The notes: generated by a model from the sequence alone, not told the origin. DNA of 64,000 nt from Equus caballus (GCF_041296265.1 NC_091695.1:14181001-14245000); one strand, 5' to 3'. Counted from the stretch's first letter, positions 24,365-37,474 are shown. Numbers and translations are program-made.

Positions 24365-25275
24365 GTTTTTTAGATATGACACCAAAAGCACAAAAAACAA
24401 ACGTAAAAATACGTAAATTACACTTTATCAAAATTTAAAAAAAAAAGATGAGCTTTTTGTTCATCAAAGGACATTATCAAAGAATGTAAAGATGACCCAC
24501 ACAATGAAAAAAATTACAAATCATGTATGTGGTAAGGATCCAGAATAGAGAATATACAAAGGACTCTTACAGATCACCAACAAAAAGAGAAGAAAACCAA
24601 ATTAAAAAACAGGCAAAATACTTCAATAGGCATTTCTACAGAACACACACAAATTGCCAATAAGCAGATAAAAGATGTTCAATCCTATTAGTTACAGAAA
24701 CACAAATCAAAATCACAGTGAGACACTACTTCTCAATCCCTAGGATGGCTATAAAAAAAAAAAAGAAAATTACAAGTGCTGACAAGGGTGGGGAGAAATT
24801 AGAATCTTTGTTCATTTTTGTTGAGAGTGTAAAATGGTGCAGTCACTTTGAAAGCTGTTTGATGTTTACTCAAGAAGTTTGCCATAGAATTACCGATATG
24901 ATCTAGCATTTGCATTCTCAGGTGTATACCCAAAAGCATTAAAAGACACAGATGTTCAAACAAAAACTTGTAGGTAAATCTTCATAGTAGCATTATTAAT
25001 AATAATCAAAAGGTAGAAACAACCTAAACACCCATCAATTGAATGGATAATAAATGTTTTAAATCAATAACATAGAATATTAATGTCATAAAAGGAAAGA
25101 GATATTGATACATGCCACAATAAGAATGACCCTTTAAGACATTATGCTAAGTGCAAGAAGCTAGGTATAAAAAGCCATATATTGTACAATTCCATTATAT
25201 GAAATATCTGTACTAGGCAAATCCATAGTGACAAAAAACAGATGGGTTGTGGATTGTTCACGATCATTGAATAAA
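24365..25275 (+). repeat. Old L1 fragment, ORF2 C-terminus and 3' region, sense
   Basis: Sense L1 wording: 'agatgagctttttgttcatcaaagga', 'caggcaaaatacttcaatagg', 'tgacaagggtggggaga', 'aacacccatcaattgaatgga' and the 'atgctaagtgcaagaagctagg' stretch of L1M 3' ends. No long frame remains. It lies about 220 bases upstream of the dead OR at 23194-24146. Confidence 0.8.
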
Positions 25276-25279
25276 TTAT

Positions 25280-26520
25280 CAAGACATAATTTTAGTGGAT
25301 AGAAAAAGCATTATAAATCTCATCCGACTGAATAAATGAGATGTTGAAAAAACCGTGGTCTTTTCTTCATCCATGCTCATAAATACCAATCTTGTACATG
25401 TGAGAAAAGGCATGAGATGTTTTCCTCACCGTCTTTAGAATTCTATGCAAAGCACTGAACTTTTTTACATGGTTCTATTTATATTTACGTTATTTTATAT
25501 GATTATTGAGGATGACCTTGTTCTGGTATTTCGAACTTTTGTTTTTCTTTCAAGACTCTTAGAACATGTAAAAAATACACTCGGCAGAGCTGAGCATTGG
25601 GCTTTTATTGGAAAACCACTCTAAGTGTAGATGTTAGAGAAATTAAATCATTTCTCAGTCCTGCTTCTGTTCCTCTGCTAAATACAGCTTTCAACATGAA
25701 AATAAAGACAATATATGTTTCCTACAATGAGAGATGAGTAAAATATGCATTTAAATGCATATATTTAAACACCAAAGTAATTTTTGATTGGGAATAAAGA
25801 GAATATTAGAAAAAGCTATTAAATAAATATGGAGTGGAAAAGTCACCTTAATTTTAAGTAAAATACATATTCTTCTTTCATAATTTCGAAGAGACTGTTC
25901 TTTGTTTAAATCTGTGTTTGTGCAGATTTTAATCTCAGTTCCAATCTCCATAAATGTGCATTTGGTCATTCCAGAGATAAGTTCATGACATTTCAAAGAC
26001 TCTTCCAAGACTTGTAACCAAAAAAGGATAGGCAGCCTTCTTCCTGATCAGTCACTATGGTGTGATGGAGGATCTAGATAGTGAAATGGATACTTATATT
26101 TTGCTTTGGCCTCGCCTCCAACTGAAAGTGGGGATTTGCAAATGAGATTAATCCTTTCAATGATATTGGTAAATTTGGGAAACACATGGCATATGTGAAA
26201 CAGAGAAATTTTGAGGATTGTAAAATATTGATGTAATCCTTTTAATTTAGATGTAACTGGAAAACAGTATGGAAACCTGTTATTATTCGAGGTTAAAATT
26301 TCTGAAACAAATCAGATTAACTATGAATAACTACAAATAACAGCATCATATTTGACATCTTGATTAAGGGTCCAAGTGAAAGAAAATAATCATGAAAATT
26401 TTAAGGACATAGAACTGGAGTTTCATAACAACACCAACCGTCTTTTCAGAGGTTGCATTTTTTTTCACTATTCAAAGAATACCAAGAAACTGCTTCAAAA
26501 TAAATGTCTAGCTTTCATAA
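25280..26520. other. Anonymous intergenic sequence
   Basis: No gene or named repeat recognised. The 85-residue minus-strand frame at 25751-26008 has no recognisable feature. Confidence 0.45.
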
Positions 26521-26531
26521 AAAATCATAGT

Positions 26532-26770
26532 GGGGCCAGCTCAGTGGCTCAATGGTTAAGTTCACACGTTCCACTTCTCGGTGGCCCAAGGTTCGCCAGT
26601 TCAGATCCTGGGTGAGGACATGGCATCGCTTGGCATGCCATGCTGTGGTAGGCATCCCACATATAAAGTAGAGGAAGATGGGCATGGGTGTTAGCTCAGA
26701 GCCAGTCTTTCTCAGCAAAAAGAGGAGGATTGGCGTAGTTAGCTCGGGGCTAATCTTCCTCAAAAAAAAA
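26532..26770 (+). repeat. Equine SINE (ERE), sense, with target-site duplication
   Basis: Sense ERE copy with head GGGGCCAGCTCAGTGGCTCA and ATGGTTAAGTTCACACG, ending in an A-run. Exact direct repeats AAAATCATAG flank it at 26521-26530 and 26771-26780, which shows insertion by target-primed reverse transcription. Clean ends and a long A-tail suggest a fairly young copy. The frames at 26376-26615 and 26515-26778 overlap it and are artefacts. Confidence 0.95.
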
Positions 26771-26784
26771 AAAATCATAGTAAA

Positions 26785-27415
26785 GGTGTTGACAGCAACA
26801 TACTAGCCCAGAAACTTCAGTTATCGAAGAACATTGTTAATGCCATGGCTAAATCACCCAGATAGGGTATCAGAGACTACAGTTTAAATTAGAGATGGGT
26901 CATGAAGAGTCACTGGAATGCTGAGTCACAGAAACAGGTGTAGTCTACTCATCTCTAACTAGCAATCCTTCTGTGCTCCCCATGTGTCCTTAACATAACC
27001 CAACGAGAACAATTTATGGGTTTCTATTCTCCTTTGAGGCCCTCCTTTAGGAGAAAAAAATGCAATTTGTTAATTATGCCTAACACATTTGAAAGCTTCA
27101 AACAAAGGCAATGGGATAGCTGCTAATTATACAGGATGGCTTTGTTATCCATACAAATGAAGTGATGTTAGATACCCTTCCATAGTTTCTCTTTGTTAAG
27201 TCTTTCCTACTGCGACCCAGAGATCTTAAATTAAAATATTGTATCTGTAAGACAGGTATTTTAATTTTTCTTTCAACACTTAATCATCTTCTTGTAATAC
27301 AGTAGCCTTTTATGACTTTACGGCTGAGGACATAATGAAGAAATGTTTGAACAACGCTCACTACATTGTTTTAAAAAGTCAAAAAGGAAAATAATATATA
27401 TTTGTAGCTCTTTTC
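26785..27415. other. Anonymous intergenic sequence
   Basis: Nothing recognised. Confidence 0.4.
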
Positions 27416-27419
27416 TCCT

Positions 27420-30400
27420 TTGTGGTGTTTTAACTTATTACTGAAGTTTAATGCACATATTTACAAACACATATATCATAAATAAAATTTTAAAAGCTTA
27501 CCATATCTGTGTAATCAGAATCGAAATTAAAGGGCAATCGCAACAACAAAAATAACATAAAAGATTATCAAGACCCCAGAAGAATCTTTCATTCACCTTT
27601 CTACCATAAACTGTCCCGTTACATGCACAGACATGCACACACACATGCTCACATACAATTACACAATTAACCACTATTCTGACGTCTAACCTCATAGATT
27701 ATTTTCAACTATTTTTGTTACTTTGTATAAAAGAAATCCTATACATGTCATTTTTTTGCATATGAGCTCTTTCACTTGATATATTCTTTCTTATACACAG
27801 TTCCAGGTTGTTCATTCTCATTTTTGTGTACAATTCCTTTTTATGAGTATACCATCAATTAGTTAGCTATTATTCTATCATTGAATATTAGAATTTGTTC
27901 TAATTTGGAGGGTTTATTTTTTTAAGATTTTTTTAGTTTTCCTTTTTTGCCCCAAAGCCCCCTGGTGCATAGTTGTATATTTTTAGTTGTGGGTCTTTCT
28001 AGTTGTGGCATGTGGGATGCCTCCTCAGCATGGCTTAATGGGCAGTGCCATGTCCGTGCCCAGGATCCGAACTAGCAAAACCCTGGGCCTCCAAAGCGGA
28101 GCCTGTGAACTTAGTCACTGGGCCACACGGCCGTCCCCCCAATTTGGAGGTTTTATAATTAGTGATATTATAGACATTCTATTGCGTTCTCTGTTTTGAT
28201 AAACATAAAACTTTTTTCACATTTTGGGGGCTTTATAAAATAAATATTGGCTTTCGTCAAGTATTTATTAAATATAATCATTTACAATTTATAAAATTAT
28301 TGCCCTGTTATACATGAAAAATTCTTGGTAATGGTAATTACAAACAGCTACTTTCATACCCATTTTCCCACAACGGTATTCAATCTAGATTGGCTTATTC
28401 TTGAATGTATTTCTATTTGGGTATATTCTTTGCAGTGAAATTGCTGAGTCATAGGGTAGGCATATTCAGCATTGGTAAATACTTTCAAATGAATTTCCAG
28501 GGTGTTTATAACAATGTGTATTCCTACTAGCTGTGCAAATAGCTATTATTGCTCAATATCTTTGTCAAGATTTAATGTTTTCCATTATTTTCCTTCTAGC
28601 CACTCTGGATGATGTTTATGGGTATCACTGTGGTTTTATTTTGCATTATCCTAATACTGAATGAAATTGAGAGACTTTCATGTGTTTAACAGATACTTCC
28701 CTTTGAAAAGTGCTTGTTCATGTCTTTTGTCATATTTGTATTGTATTTCATGTCAACTATTTATTTATCTGTAAGAGTTATTTTTATATTTTGCATATGA
28801 GTTCTCTGTCAGATATATGTCTGATTATGCAGTCTGATAAAAATATCCTCTCTCACTATGAGAGTTTCCCTTTTCACATTATTAATTTTGATGAACAGAG
28901 TTTCTTGAAATTGTTCAATTAATTTTTTTAAATTTTACATAGTTATTGCTTTGTGTGTTCTGTTTGAAAATTTGTACACATTCCAATATTACAAAGATGC
29001 CCACTGTTTTCATCAAACAGGTTTATTGTTTGCATTGAACATTTATATCTTTAATCCTGGCAGAAGTGATTCTGTATAGGGTATGTGTAGGTGTCTACAT
29101 TACTTTTTTCTCAAAACAAATATACAAGTTACCCAATAGCATTTACTGAAAAGATTATTCTTTATTCTTTTGAAAAATAATGAGGCCTCTATCATGAATT
29201 AGATATCAGTTTATGTCTGCAGCTGTTTCTGGAGTCACTATTCTGTTCCATTGATCAGCCTGTCTGTCCTCAGGAAAATCTTTTCTTGATTACTATAGCT
29301 GTATAGTAGTCTATGGCATCTGGTAGTGTAACTCCTGCAACTTTATTCCCTTTCTTCAGGATTATCTTTGCTATTTTTGGTGTTTTGCCTTTCTGAATAA
29401 ATTTTGCAATCAGTTTTCAAACTTCAAAAGGAAGAAGAAAGACATAAAAAAATGAAGGAAGGATGAAAAAAGGAGGGAAGAAGACAAAAACAAAGGATTT
29501 ATGTTGGGATGATATTGAAACTATAGATGTATTTAAAGATATTGGACATTGACCCATTCCATGAACATATTTTGTGTAGATTTTCATTATCTGTTTTAAA
29601 TACTTCACTAAAATTTATACATATCATTACCGAAGTCTTAGATTTTTTTTATTAGACATATTCCTAAATTGGGTTTAGTTTTTTTAATGGTTTCATTAGT
29701 GTTATATTTCCTTCAATTTTATTTTGCAGTTGTGGGTAGGATGTAGAAATACAGTTGATTGTCTAAGTTTATTTTGTATTCAGAAAATTTGCTAAATTCA
29801 CTTATAATTTCTAATAAGTTATTTATAGATTTTTCTTTATGTATTTAATCATAGCATTTACCAAAAAGAAAATGGAAGTTTGTGATTTCCTACCTTTATA
29901 TGTTTTATTTCTTATCTTATCATAGTGAACCAGCTACAATGTCCAATATGCACTGAATATAAATGGTGAGATTGGGTCTCCTAGTCTCGGGACCAATTTC
30001 AGAGGGAAAATTTTCAATTTCTCAACATTACATTACAGGTTTTATGGAGGTCCTTTAAATGCAATGATTTGTATCCATCATCATAATATTATACATAGTA
30101 TTTTAACTGCCATAAATATCTTCTGTGCTCAAACTATTGATTTCCCCTATATGTAGGACTTTTATAGATATCATTTATAGAACTGTATTTTTCTGTTCTG
30201 CTCTGCTAGACAGTTTGTTGCAAAGTCGAGCTGAATTTTATTGTAAACCTATTTTATTTTTTCTTTTCACTTAGTTAATTTATGCATTTGGTTTTCAAAT
30301 ATGAAATCAATCTTGCATTCTTGCTTACATGCAATACTTCTTTAACTGTACCACATTCTGAAACAAAATGTATAACATATCAAATGCCCAGATCTCATGA
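27420..30400 (-). repeat. Old L1 tract, antisense, split by a SINE
   Basis: Antisense L1: 'tgcatatgagctctttcacttgata' (3' region), 'gaaattgctgagtcatagggta' near 28440, 'tggcatctggtagtgtaactcctgcaact' near 29315, and 'ccaatatgcactgaatataaatggtgag' near 29945. It is interrupted at 27912-28140 by an ERE SINE. Frames inside (for example 27498-27695, 28710-28922, 29417-29608) are LINE debris. Confidence 0.75.
27912..28140 (-). repeat. Equine-type SINE, older variant, antisense
   Basis: Antisense tRNA-derived SINE of a second subfamily whose tail reads 'gccccaaagccccctggtgcatagttgtata...tagttgtggg'. The same subfamily occurs at 58276-58513. Direct repeats AATTTGGAGG lie at 27902-27911 and 28141-28150. 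It inserted into an L1. Confidence 0.9.
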
Positions 30401-30559
30401 GTACAGTTCAGGATCATTTGTATTTGCATATATGGGTGTAATATTTAGGAAGACTGGTGTCTTTCACTTAACATGACATCCATTCATCTTTATCCCCCTC
30501 CTCCTCATCCTCCTTCTCTCCCTCTTCTTCTTAAAATTCTTGTGTAGAATACATTTTTT

Positions 30560-32370
30560 TGAAAAGTCCTTTATATATTTACCCAATCCACCCTTGATAA
30601 GCATTGAACATCTATGATGACTACATCTGCCAAGAAAACTCTATTAATTATCCTCCAGTGGCCATCAAAACTCAAAAATGGAATTGCTGCATCATAGAGG
30701 ATACACATACTAAAATTTAGTATTTACCATGACATTTTCTCCCAAAGATTTATAGCAATGTACACTCCCTCAAGAAAGGAAAAGAATTTTAGTTTCTCTA
30801 CATTCTCATCAACACTTTGAATTGTTGTTGAAACAAACTTTTGAATTTTAGCCATCCTGGTGATTGTGTATGGTATCACAGTATAGTCCTGCATTTATCT
30901 AATGATTAATTATTTTTTTAACACATTCATGTATTTTTTGGCTGTTTGGATATCCTCTTTTGTGAAATATTTCTTCAGGTGTCTTGCACTTTTTTTTCCT
31001 CAATAGATTGACTGTCTTGATCATACTGATTTTAGGATTTAGGCAATATATTGTTGTTTTACTGTTGTTGTGTTTTGTTTTGTTTTTACAAATTTCTGAT
31101 ATCACTACTTTGTAGGGTGTATGCGTTTCAAATGTGTTCTCTCAAGATTTCATTTTCACTCCCCTATACTGCATTTTGAATCAATGTAAGTTTTTATTTT
31201 GGATGAGTGCTAGTTATCTAACTTTAATGTTATTATTTTTGTACACTTCTTAATGAATTTTTGCTTTTCCCAAGTCATGAAGATATTATTTTCCTTTTTT
31301 GAAGAAATTTTGTGGTTTTAGCTTTCATATTTATATTCATAATATATCTCAATTAATTTTTACATGTAATTCAAACAAATGAGTAAGGTTCATGTTTTCA
31401 ATGAATTGACCCAATTCAATTTGGTCAGTTTTCTCAGAAGCCCTTCTTTCCTCGTTACATTGTAGTGGAGGCTTTATTTCAAATCAAGTTAAATTACACA
31501 TGTGAGTCTATTTTTGGACTCTATTTTTATCTCTTTTATTGGTCTGTCTGTCCATAGGTGTACTCATGACATAATTTTTCATTTTTTGCTGAGGAAGATT
31601 CACCCTGAGCTAACATCTGTCACCAATCTTCTTTATTATTTTCCTTGCTTGAGGAAGATTAACCTGGAGCTCACATCTTTGCCAATCTTCCTCTGTTTTG
31701 TATGTGAGTCACTGCCACAGCATGGCTGATGAGTGTTCCAGGTGCACACCCAGGATCCAAACCCATGAACCCTGGACACCAAAGTGGAGCTTGACAAACT
31801 TAACCACTATGCCACAAGTCTGGACCCCACGACACAATTGTTTAAATAAAATAGCTTTATTAGATGAATTGATGTTTGATATTGGAAGTCTTCTGTATTC
31901 TTTCTTATTCTAAGATATCGCCCTGGGTATTCTTGATCCTTTGCTTTTTCACCTAAATTGTGATGTAAATCTAAGTATTAAAAAATACTATTGGAATTTT
32001 GATTGTTACTGCATTGAAGCTATAGGAAAATTAAGGATAACTGACCTGATCACAGCATTCATGTCTTTAACCAATGGACACGATATATTGCTACATGTAT
32101 GTCTTCTTTTATAATTCAGTAATGTTTTTATAGTTTCTAGCAATGAAATCACTAAAATCACTCATTAGATTTTCCTCTATATATTTTACAGATTTTTTGG
32201 TGTAATAGATACTTTAAAATTTCATTTTAACCTGTTTTTTGTAGTATACAGCAAAATAATTGATATCTTACAGGCTGACCTCATATCCAGCAGCCTTGCA
32301 AAACTCATTATTCACAATGTTTTCGCTTGAAGATTCTTTTGGATTTTTAATGTATGTAATACACCACTTG
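30560..32370 (-). repeat. Old L1 tract, antisense, split by a SINE
   Basis: A second antisense L1 run: 'aatggaattgctgcatcatagagg' near 30676, 'gaagatattattttcctttttt' near 31280, 'tgggtattcttgatcctttgctttttcac' near 31925, 'ggctgacctcatatccagcagccttgc' near 32272. Split by the SINE at 31580-31828. A new 3'-region signal near 30560 suggests this is a different insertion from the tract to its left. Confidence 0.75.
31580..31828 (-). repeat. Equine SINE (ERE), antisense, in L1
   Basis: Antisense ERE with two copies of the 'gaggaagatt...gagctaacatct' tail unit and an ending 'cttaaccactatgccacaagtctggacccc'. Approximate direct repeats flank it (ATGACATAATTTT near 31566 and ACGACACAATTGT just after the element). 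The short frames at 31502-31729 and 31698-31913 are artefacts. Confidence 0.88.
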
Positions 32371-32374
32371 AAAA

Positions 32375-32940
32375 TAATTAGACTTTTATTTCTGCTTCTC
32401 CAAGCATATATATGTTCACATATCATAATTTAACAGAAATCTGAGATTCCACCAACCACAAGGGAGATAGAGTTAAAATATCACTAATACAGATATTTTG
32501 ATGTATTTGTCTTTTCTGTATGTATGTCCAGCACATAGAACAGTAACTGCAATCTTCTATATGTCAGTAGGCCAGTATGATGGTCACTGGTATTTAAAGA
32601 GTGTGTGAGACACTGAAAATACTTTATTAAAAAACACAAGAATACCTTTAAAAAAGATTATGAAACGGATGCATTAAGAAAGATTTCCTTTTAATTGCGT
32701 CATAAGCACTTGTCACTGTGAGAACCGTGATCCAGACTTCAGGCTTTTGTACTGAAACTTGAAGACAATTCAAAGTTGATACCAGAAGGATGGTCACCAT
32801 TTGAAAAGCTGTAAGTTGAAAATAAGAAAAATATTTCTGGTTTCTCATGCCTTTTACACATTACTGCTTCTAAATTATTATTATATGTAATAAACAATTC
32901 TCTATAACCTAATTTATTGTATATACATTCTCTATTGAAC
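32375..32940. other. Unannotated spacer 3' of fourth OR locus
   Basis: Nothing recognised. Two short minus-strand frames (32648-32848, 32739-32972) have no OR or other domain. Confidence 0.4.
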
Positions 32941-32941
32941 T

Positions 32942-33873
32942 TTATATACGGAGTTTGAGCAGATTTTTCCAAAGCCTATGGAAGACATCTTTTACCTCTT
33001 TGTTCCTCATGCTGTACATCATGGGATTCAGCATGGGTATAACAAAAGTGTAAAATACAGAGGAGATTTTATCAAGATCAAAGGAATGACTGGTCTTGGG
33101 ATGCAAATATGTAAAGGATAGAGTCACATATAATACAATTACCACTATCAGGTGAGATCCACAGGTGGAGAAGGCCTTGAGCCTGCCCTCCGCAGCGTTC
33201 ATCTTAAGGATGGCCATAAGGATCTGTATTTAGAACACAAGAACTATCAGAAGAGATGAAATCAAATTAAATGCTGAAAACATTAATATTATCAACCCAA
33301 TTTGGCATATGCTTGAGCACAGCAAAGTTAACAAGGGAAGACTGTCACAGTAGAAATGACTAATTACATTATAGCCACAGAAGGATGAAATAAAAATCCT
33401 TATGGTGGTTATCAGAGAGAGAACGGCACTATACAGATTGGGGACTGTCTCAGCATGCAACATACCCTTTGTGACATGATGACTGTGCAGAGCAGGAGGT
33501 TACAGATGGCCACATAGCAATCATAGGCCATTGCCGACAGAATGAAAAGGCCACTAATGATGAACAAAATGAAGAAAGATAGCTATGTAGCACACCAATT
33601 ATAGGGGATTGTATTTTTATTCGCTACAAAATTTACCAACATTTTGGGTCCCACAGCTGTTGAATAACCAAGATCGATGCAAGCCAGATGTCTGAGAAAA
33701 AGGTACATGGATGTTTACAGCCTGCAGTCCATCTTGGTGAGAATGACCATGTCCACCACTGAAATCATGTAGATGATGAGGAAGAGCCCCATTAATAGAG
33801 CCTGCAGCTCAGGATGGTTTGTGACTCCCATGAGAATGAATTCCTTTAGCAATGTTAAATTTTGTTTGTCCAT
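32942..33873 (-). pseudogene. OR8K-like (pseudogene): Olfactory receptor pseudogene, OR8K-like
   Basis: Minus-strand class II OR relic. The start ATG at 33871-33873 gives MDKQNLTLLKEFILMGVTNH, close in style to the OR8K3-like gene. TM1 reads ISVVDMVILTK: an in-frame loss of three codons has removed the conserved GN. An in-frame stop follows in the RLQTPM motif (RL-stop-TSM near 33720). TM3 reads [11 protein letters not shown] (DRY arginine changed to Cys). The frame shifts after VIMSQRV near 33465, and a stop occurs near 33228. The C-terminal part (32942-33217) is well kept: [20 protein letters not shown] and [17 protein letters not shown]. At least four lesions. The YNW wording in the TM3 region recalls OR8K1, so it could be an OR8K1- or OR8K3-type copy. 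Confidence 0.93.
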
Positions 33874-34013
33874 CCAGGCCATTATGAAAAATAACTGAGG
33901 GGAAAATCATCAGAAGAGTCATTGGGTTTATGGAAATGATATCTGTTAAACTTTTAATATGCAAAGCCATTATGTGTAAGATAAATCCAATTTTTTTTAG
34001 ATGCAGTGATTTA

Positions 34014-34278
34014 CCCTTTTATTTTTTTTACTTTATTATTTTTTGTGAGAAAGATTAGTCCTGAGCCAATGTCTGCCACCAATCCTCCTCTTTTTGCTGA
34101 GGAAGACTGGCCCTGAGCTAATATCTGTGCCCATCTTCCTCCACTTGATATGTGGGATGCCCGCCACAGCATGGCTTGACGATCAGTGCATAGGTCCGCA
34201 CCTAGGATCCGAACCGACCCTGGGTGGTGAAAGTGGAATGTGCAAAGCTAACTGCTATGCCACTGGGCGAGCCCCGAT
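34014..34278 (-). repeat. Equine SINE (ERE), antisense, with target-site duplication
   Basis: Antisense ERE ('gagaaagattagtcctgagcc...gccactgggcgagcccc'). Exact 13-base direct repeats ATGCAGTGATTTA flank it at 34001-34013 and 34279-34291. It lies about 140 bases upstream of the start of the OR8K-like pseudogene at 33873, in what would be its 5' intron. The 79-residue frame at 34094-34333 is an artefact. Confidence 0.94.
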
Positions 34279-34294
34279 ATGCAGTGATTTAAAA

Positions 34295-35685
34295 CAGGAT
34301 CCATTCCCATCATTAAATCTAGATCCAATTTAGAAACCATTGCAAACTAAAAGATATAGTAGCAATTTTATTTTTTGCGTCATGTAATAGTTATCATTAC
34401 AAAGTGTATGCAGTTCCTTTATGGTTCTGTCAACAATGCATTATTGGAAAAGTTTGGCCTAGAGTGGGAATTCTGATTTTTTTTTCAAAAATGTTTTTCG
34501 TTTAGCATACACAGAACTAGTTAAAACATATCAAATTTTATAATGAATTATAATAAAAAGTCATAGCCTTCTACTTCTTGTTCCCACAACTTCAGTCCCA
34601 ATCTCCAGATAAAACCATAATTAACTAATTTAATAGAATTTGATTTACTTTTCTACATGTAGTTGCACATGTTTAAATGGTATTCTCATTCTAATATCCA
34701 TTTGATCTTTTTAAATTATATTCTCATTCTACTGTGCCTTAATGAGTTTTAAATATTGTTTAGTGATTTTTTATAATGATAGAAAATAATTTAGCTAACT
34801 TGCAGAAGTCCCCAACATGTTCACTCTAATGCACATAAATAGCTTTTTTAATTCCTCTAGAACCATGTGTCTGAAACTTTAGCACTTGTGTGCTGATTTT
34901 GAAGTTTATGATGTTTGCTATGTTACATATCAAGTAAGGTCTGTATCTATAGTTTATTCAATCTGAGAAAAAATAATTAGCAGGCATTCCCACATTTCCT
35001 TTACCTTTAGCACTAGTATCTTTGAAATGATGGGTTTAATGCTGTAGTTATATTTCTCTAACACAGTTTAAGACAAGTAAAAAAATTATTAAAGCATTTC
35101 CTAGTGAATACCTAAAACCTCCTGGTAAACTACTATGAACATACTTATTTGATAAAAAGAAACATCACTCTAAGGTAGAGAATTCTCTCAAATGCCTCAG
35201 GGTCTGGTAAACAATAGCATTGCATGGAGTCTAAGGACAAAAGGTAAAGAACGTGATAGGGAACAAGGGGAATGAGAAATCACAAGGTTGATTTCAGATT
35301 CACTCAAGTTTTACGTCTTTAAATGTACATGAACAGGACAGATAAATATTTCATCCATGTAAAGTGAATTGGATGTGAAATTTATAGAAATAGAGTATAT
35401 GCACTATACTTCAATTTGAATATTATTCTTACAACTTTATTACATCATCCATCAAGAATACATCAAATATTTTGATTTAACACATTTTAATTTAAGGATT
35501 GCATTTTCGGTTTCTCTGCTTCCCCAACTCCTTTCCTCTTCAGATCGTTTTAAAGAGAGGTGCTTCCAAATGTTCATGGAAAGAAATCATACGTGGTTAT
35601 TACAAACTCTCCCAGAGTTTAAAAAATGTGGACCATACTGCAACTCATCCTAAGAGGACAGCAAAATTCTGATTTAACAGTATAT
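34295..35685. other. Anonymous AT-rich intergenic sequence
   Basis: No gene or named repeat recognised on either strand. Confidence 0.45.
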
Positions 35686-35689
35686 ATAC

Positions 35690-37470
35690 AATAAAAAACC
35701 AATGTATTCAGGCCTATCATTTAACATACATAGATGCAAAAATCCTAAAACATATTAAAATATTATTGATAGCGATTTTAAAAATGTATTAGAAAATTGT
35801 ACATTATATTTACGCTGGGTTAGTCCCATGTTTGGCTGGTAGGTTTAATTCTGGAAAATCTATACATATAATTCACTGCATTATCAGACTGAATTATAAC
35901 AAAAATACATAAGCCTTTGAATAGATGAAGAAGTAATATCATTTAGATAGGACACAAACAATAAAAATTAGAATTAAAAGAGAACTTCCATAATGACAGA
36001 AAATTTTATAAAAGCTAGATGATCTTACTCTTAAAAGGAAAATGATGAGGATTATTTTAGGCTGATTACTTTTAAAAACTGCAGATGAGAAGGGGGCTCT
36101 CAGGAGTGGAATTTGCTTGCCCTTTGACGAGAGACATTTGCATTTGTGAAGGAAGTCTCCAGCTGTGGGGGGTGTCTTGCTCTCTGCACCAGGAGGAAGG
36201 GAGGATGACCTTATCTCTGGAAACTCTTAATGGGGAAGGCAAGGACTTAAGTTGTTTACGGTCTGACAACCTCATGTAACTGAGCCTCACCCCCCCACCA
36301 ACATCCTCCTTGTCTTTAGCTGAAGATAATATTTAAGTGGTCGCTTTTGCCATTTACTTAATCTGGTTTGATTATCTAAAACTCATAGGACCACCCATTA
36401 ACCAGACCCTACCAGCACTGATAACATTTTAACAGTCCTTTTTACATATTCTTTCCTTTGTCTTGTAAAGAGATAACTCACATACCTATGCCTTAAATTT
36501 AGCCATACTCTCCACCCATGTTTGCAGCAGCAGCAGTGGCAGCAGCAGCTCCTCCTGCCCGTGGGTCCTGTCCCCGTGCAGCAGCTCTGACTGCCCGTGG
36601 GTCCTGTCCCCATGCTATTCCACACTATTCTCTAAATAAAAGAGCACTACTGCCAGACCTTGAGAGTCCAAGAAATCTTTCTTTCGACTCATCCACTCAC
36701 CAACCCCACATCAGAAAATAATTAAAATTCTACCGAGAAACATTATGCAAGTTCTAAATAAATTGGTAGAAAAACTATGTTCCTGGATTGCACAATTTGG
36801 TGTTATAAAAATGTCAATTCTCCTCAAATTACTCTATTCGCTCAGTGCCTTCCCAATCAAAATCTCACTAGGAGATTTTGCAGAATTCAACACTGATTTA
36901 AAATGTATTTAGAAAATGAAAATTATAAAGAATAAGCAAGATACTTTTGAAAAGACCTGAGGTACCAGGTATTCAAACTCATAACGCTAGAGTTATTGAG
37001 ACAATGAGGAACTGGCACAAGGATGGGTAAATACGTCAGTGGAACAGAATAGAAAACTGAGGAAAAGACCCATGATTGTATAGAACTGTGGTGTATGACA
37101 GAGGGGGCATGTCAGGATGGTGAAGCAAAAATGGTCTATACAGTAAATGGAGCTGGATAAAAGGATTATCCATATAGGAGATGATGAGATTGGATGTTTA
37201 GTTCATCCATATAAAAATCAATCCTAGTCAAGAACTTAATGTTATAAGAAAATGTTTAACCACTTACAGCCTTAAAAACTAAAACCTCTGGATCTCTCTA
37301 AATAAGCAGAAATTTTGCAAAAATCAGATGAGAAATTCAAGATTAACTTGTCAGATTAAATCTACCTCACAAAATTACTCTATCCAAAAATCTATTCACA
37401 GTATTAACAAAATATTTGCAGAAAGTAAAAACAAACATTCATTAATAGTAACCAAACAAGGAGAATGTCA
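35690..37470 (+). repeat. Old L1 ORF2 fragment, sense, split by a solo LTR
   Basis: Sense L1 ORF2 wording before and after the LTR: 'tacgctgggttagtcccatg' near 35813, 'gaaaatctatacatataattc' near 35853, then after the LTR 'aaaaatgtcaattctcctcaaatt' near 36807 and 'gacaatgaggaactggcacaaggatgg' near 37000. The two halves are continuous once 36043-36713 and one direct repeat are set aside. Diverged, no long frame. Confidence 0.78.
36043..36713 (+). mobile_element. Solo LTR of an endogenous retrovirus, inside L1
   Basis: A 671-base block beginning TG and ending CA, flanked by 5-base direct repeats GAAAA (36038-36042 and 36714-36718). A polyadenylation signal AATAAA lies near 36636 in the expected 3' third, and a CAG/CTG-rich patch at 36525-36560. 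No internal viral genes lie beside it, so it is a solo LTR left by recombination between two LTRs. Family not named; a 5-base target repeat is usual for class III (ERVL/MaLR) but not decisive. A related fragment in the opposite orientation lies at 38819-38985. Fossil. The small frames at 36085-36279 and 36398-36721 are artefacts. Confidence 0.8.
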
Positions 37471-37474
37471 AACT

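Noticed and set aside
36398-36721. Ala-rich and Cys/Gly-rich frames over a CAG/CTG patch
   Set aside because: They fall in a solo LTR and contain no gene-like domain.
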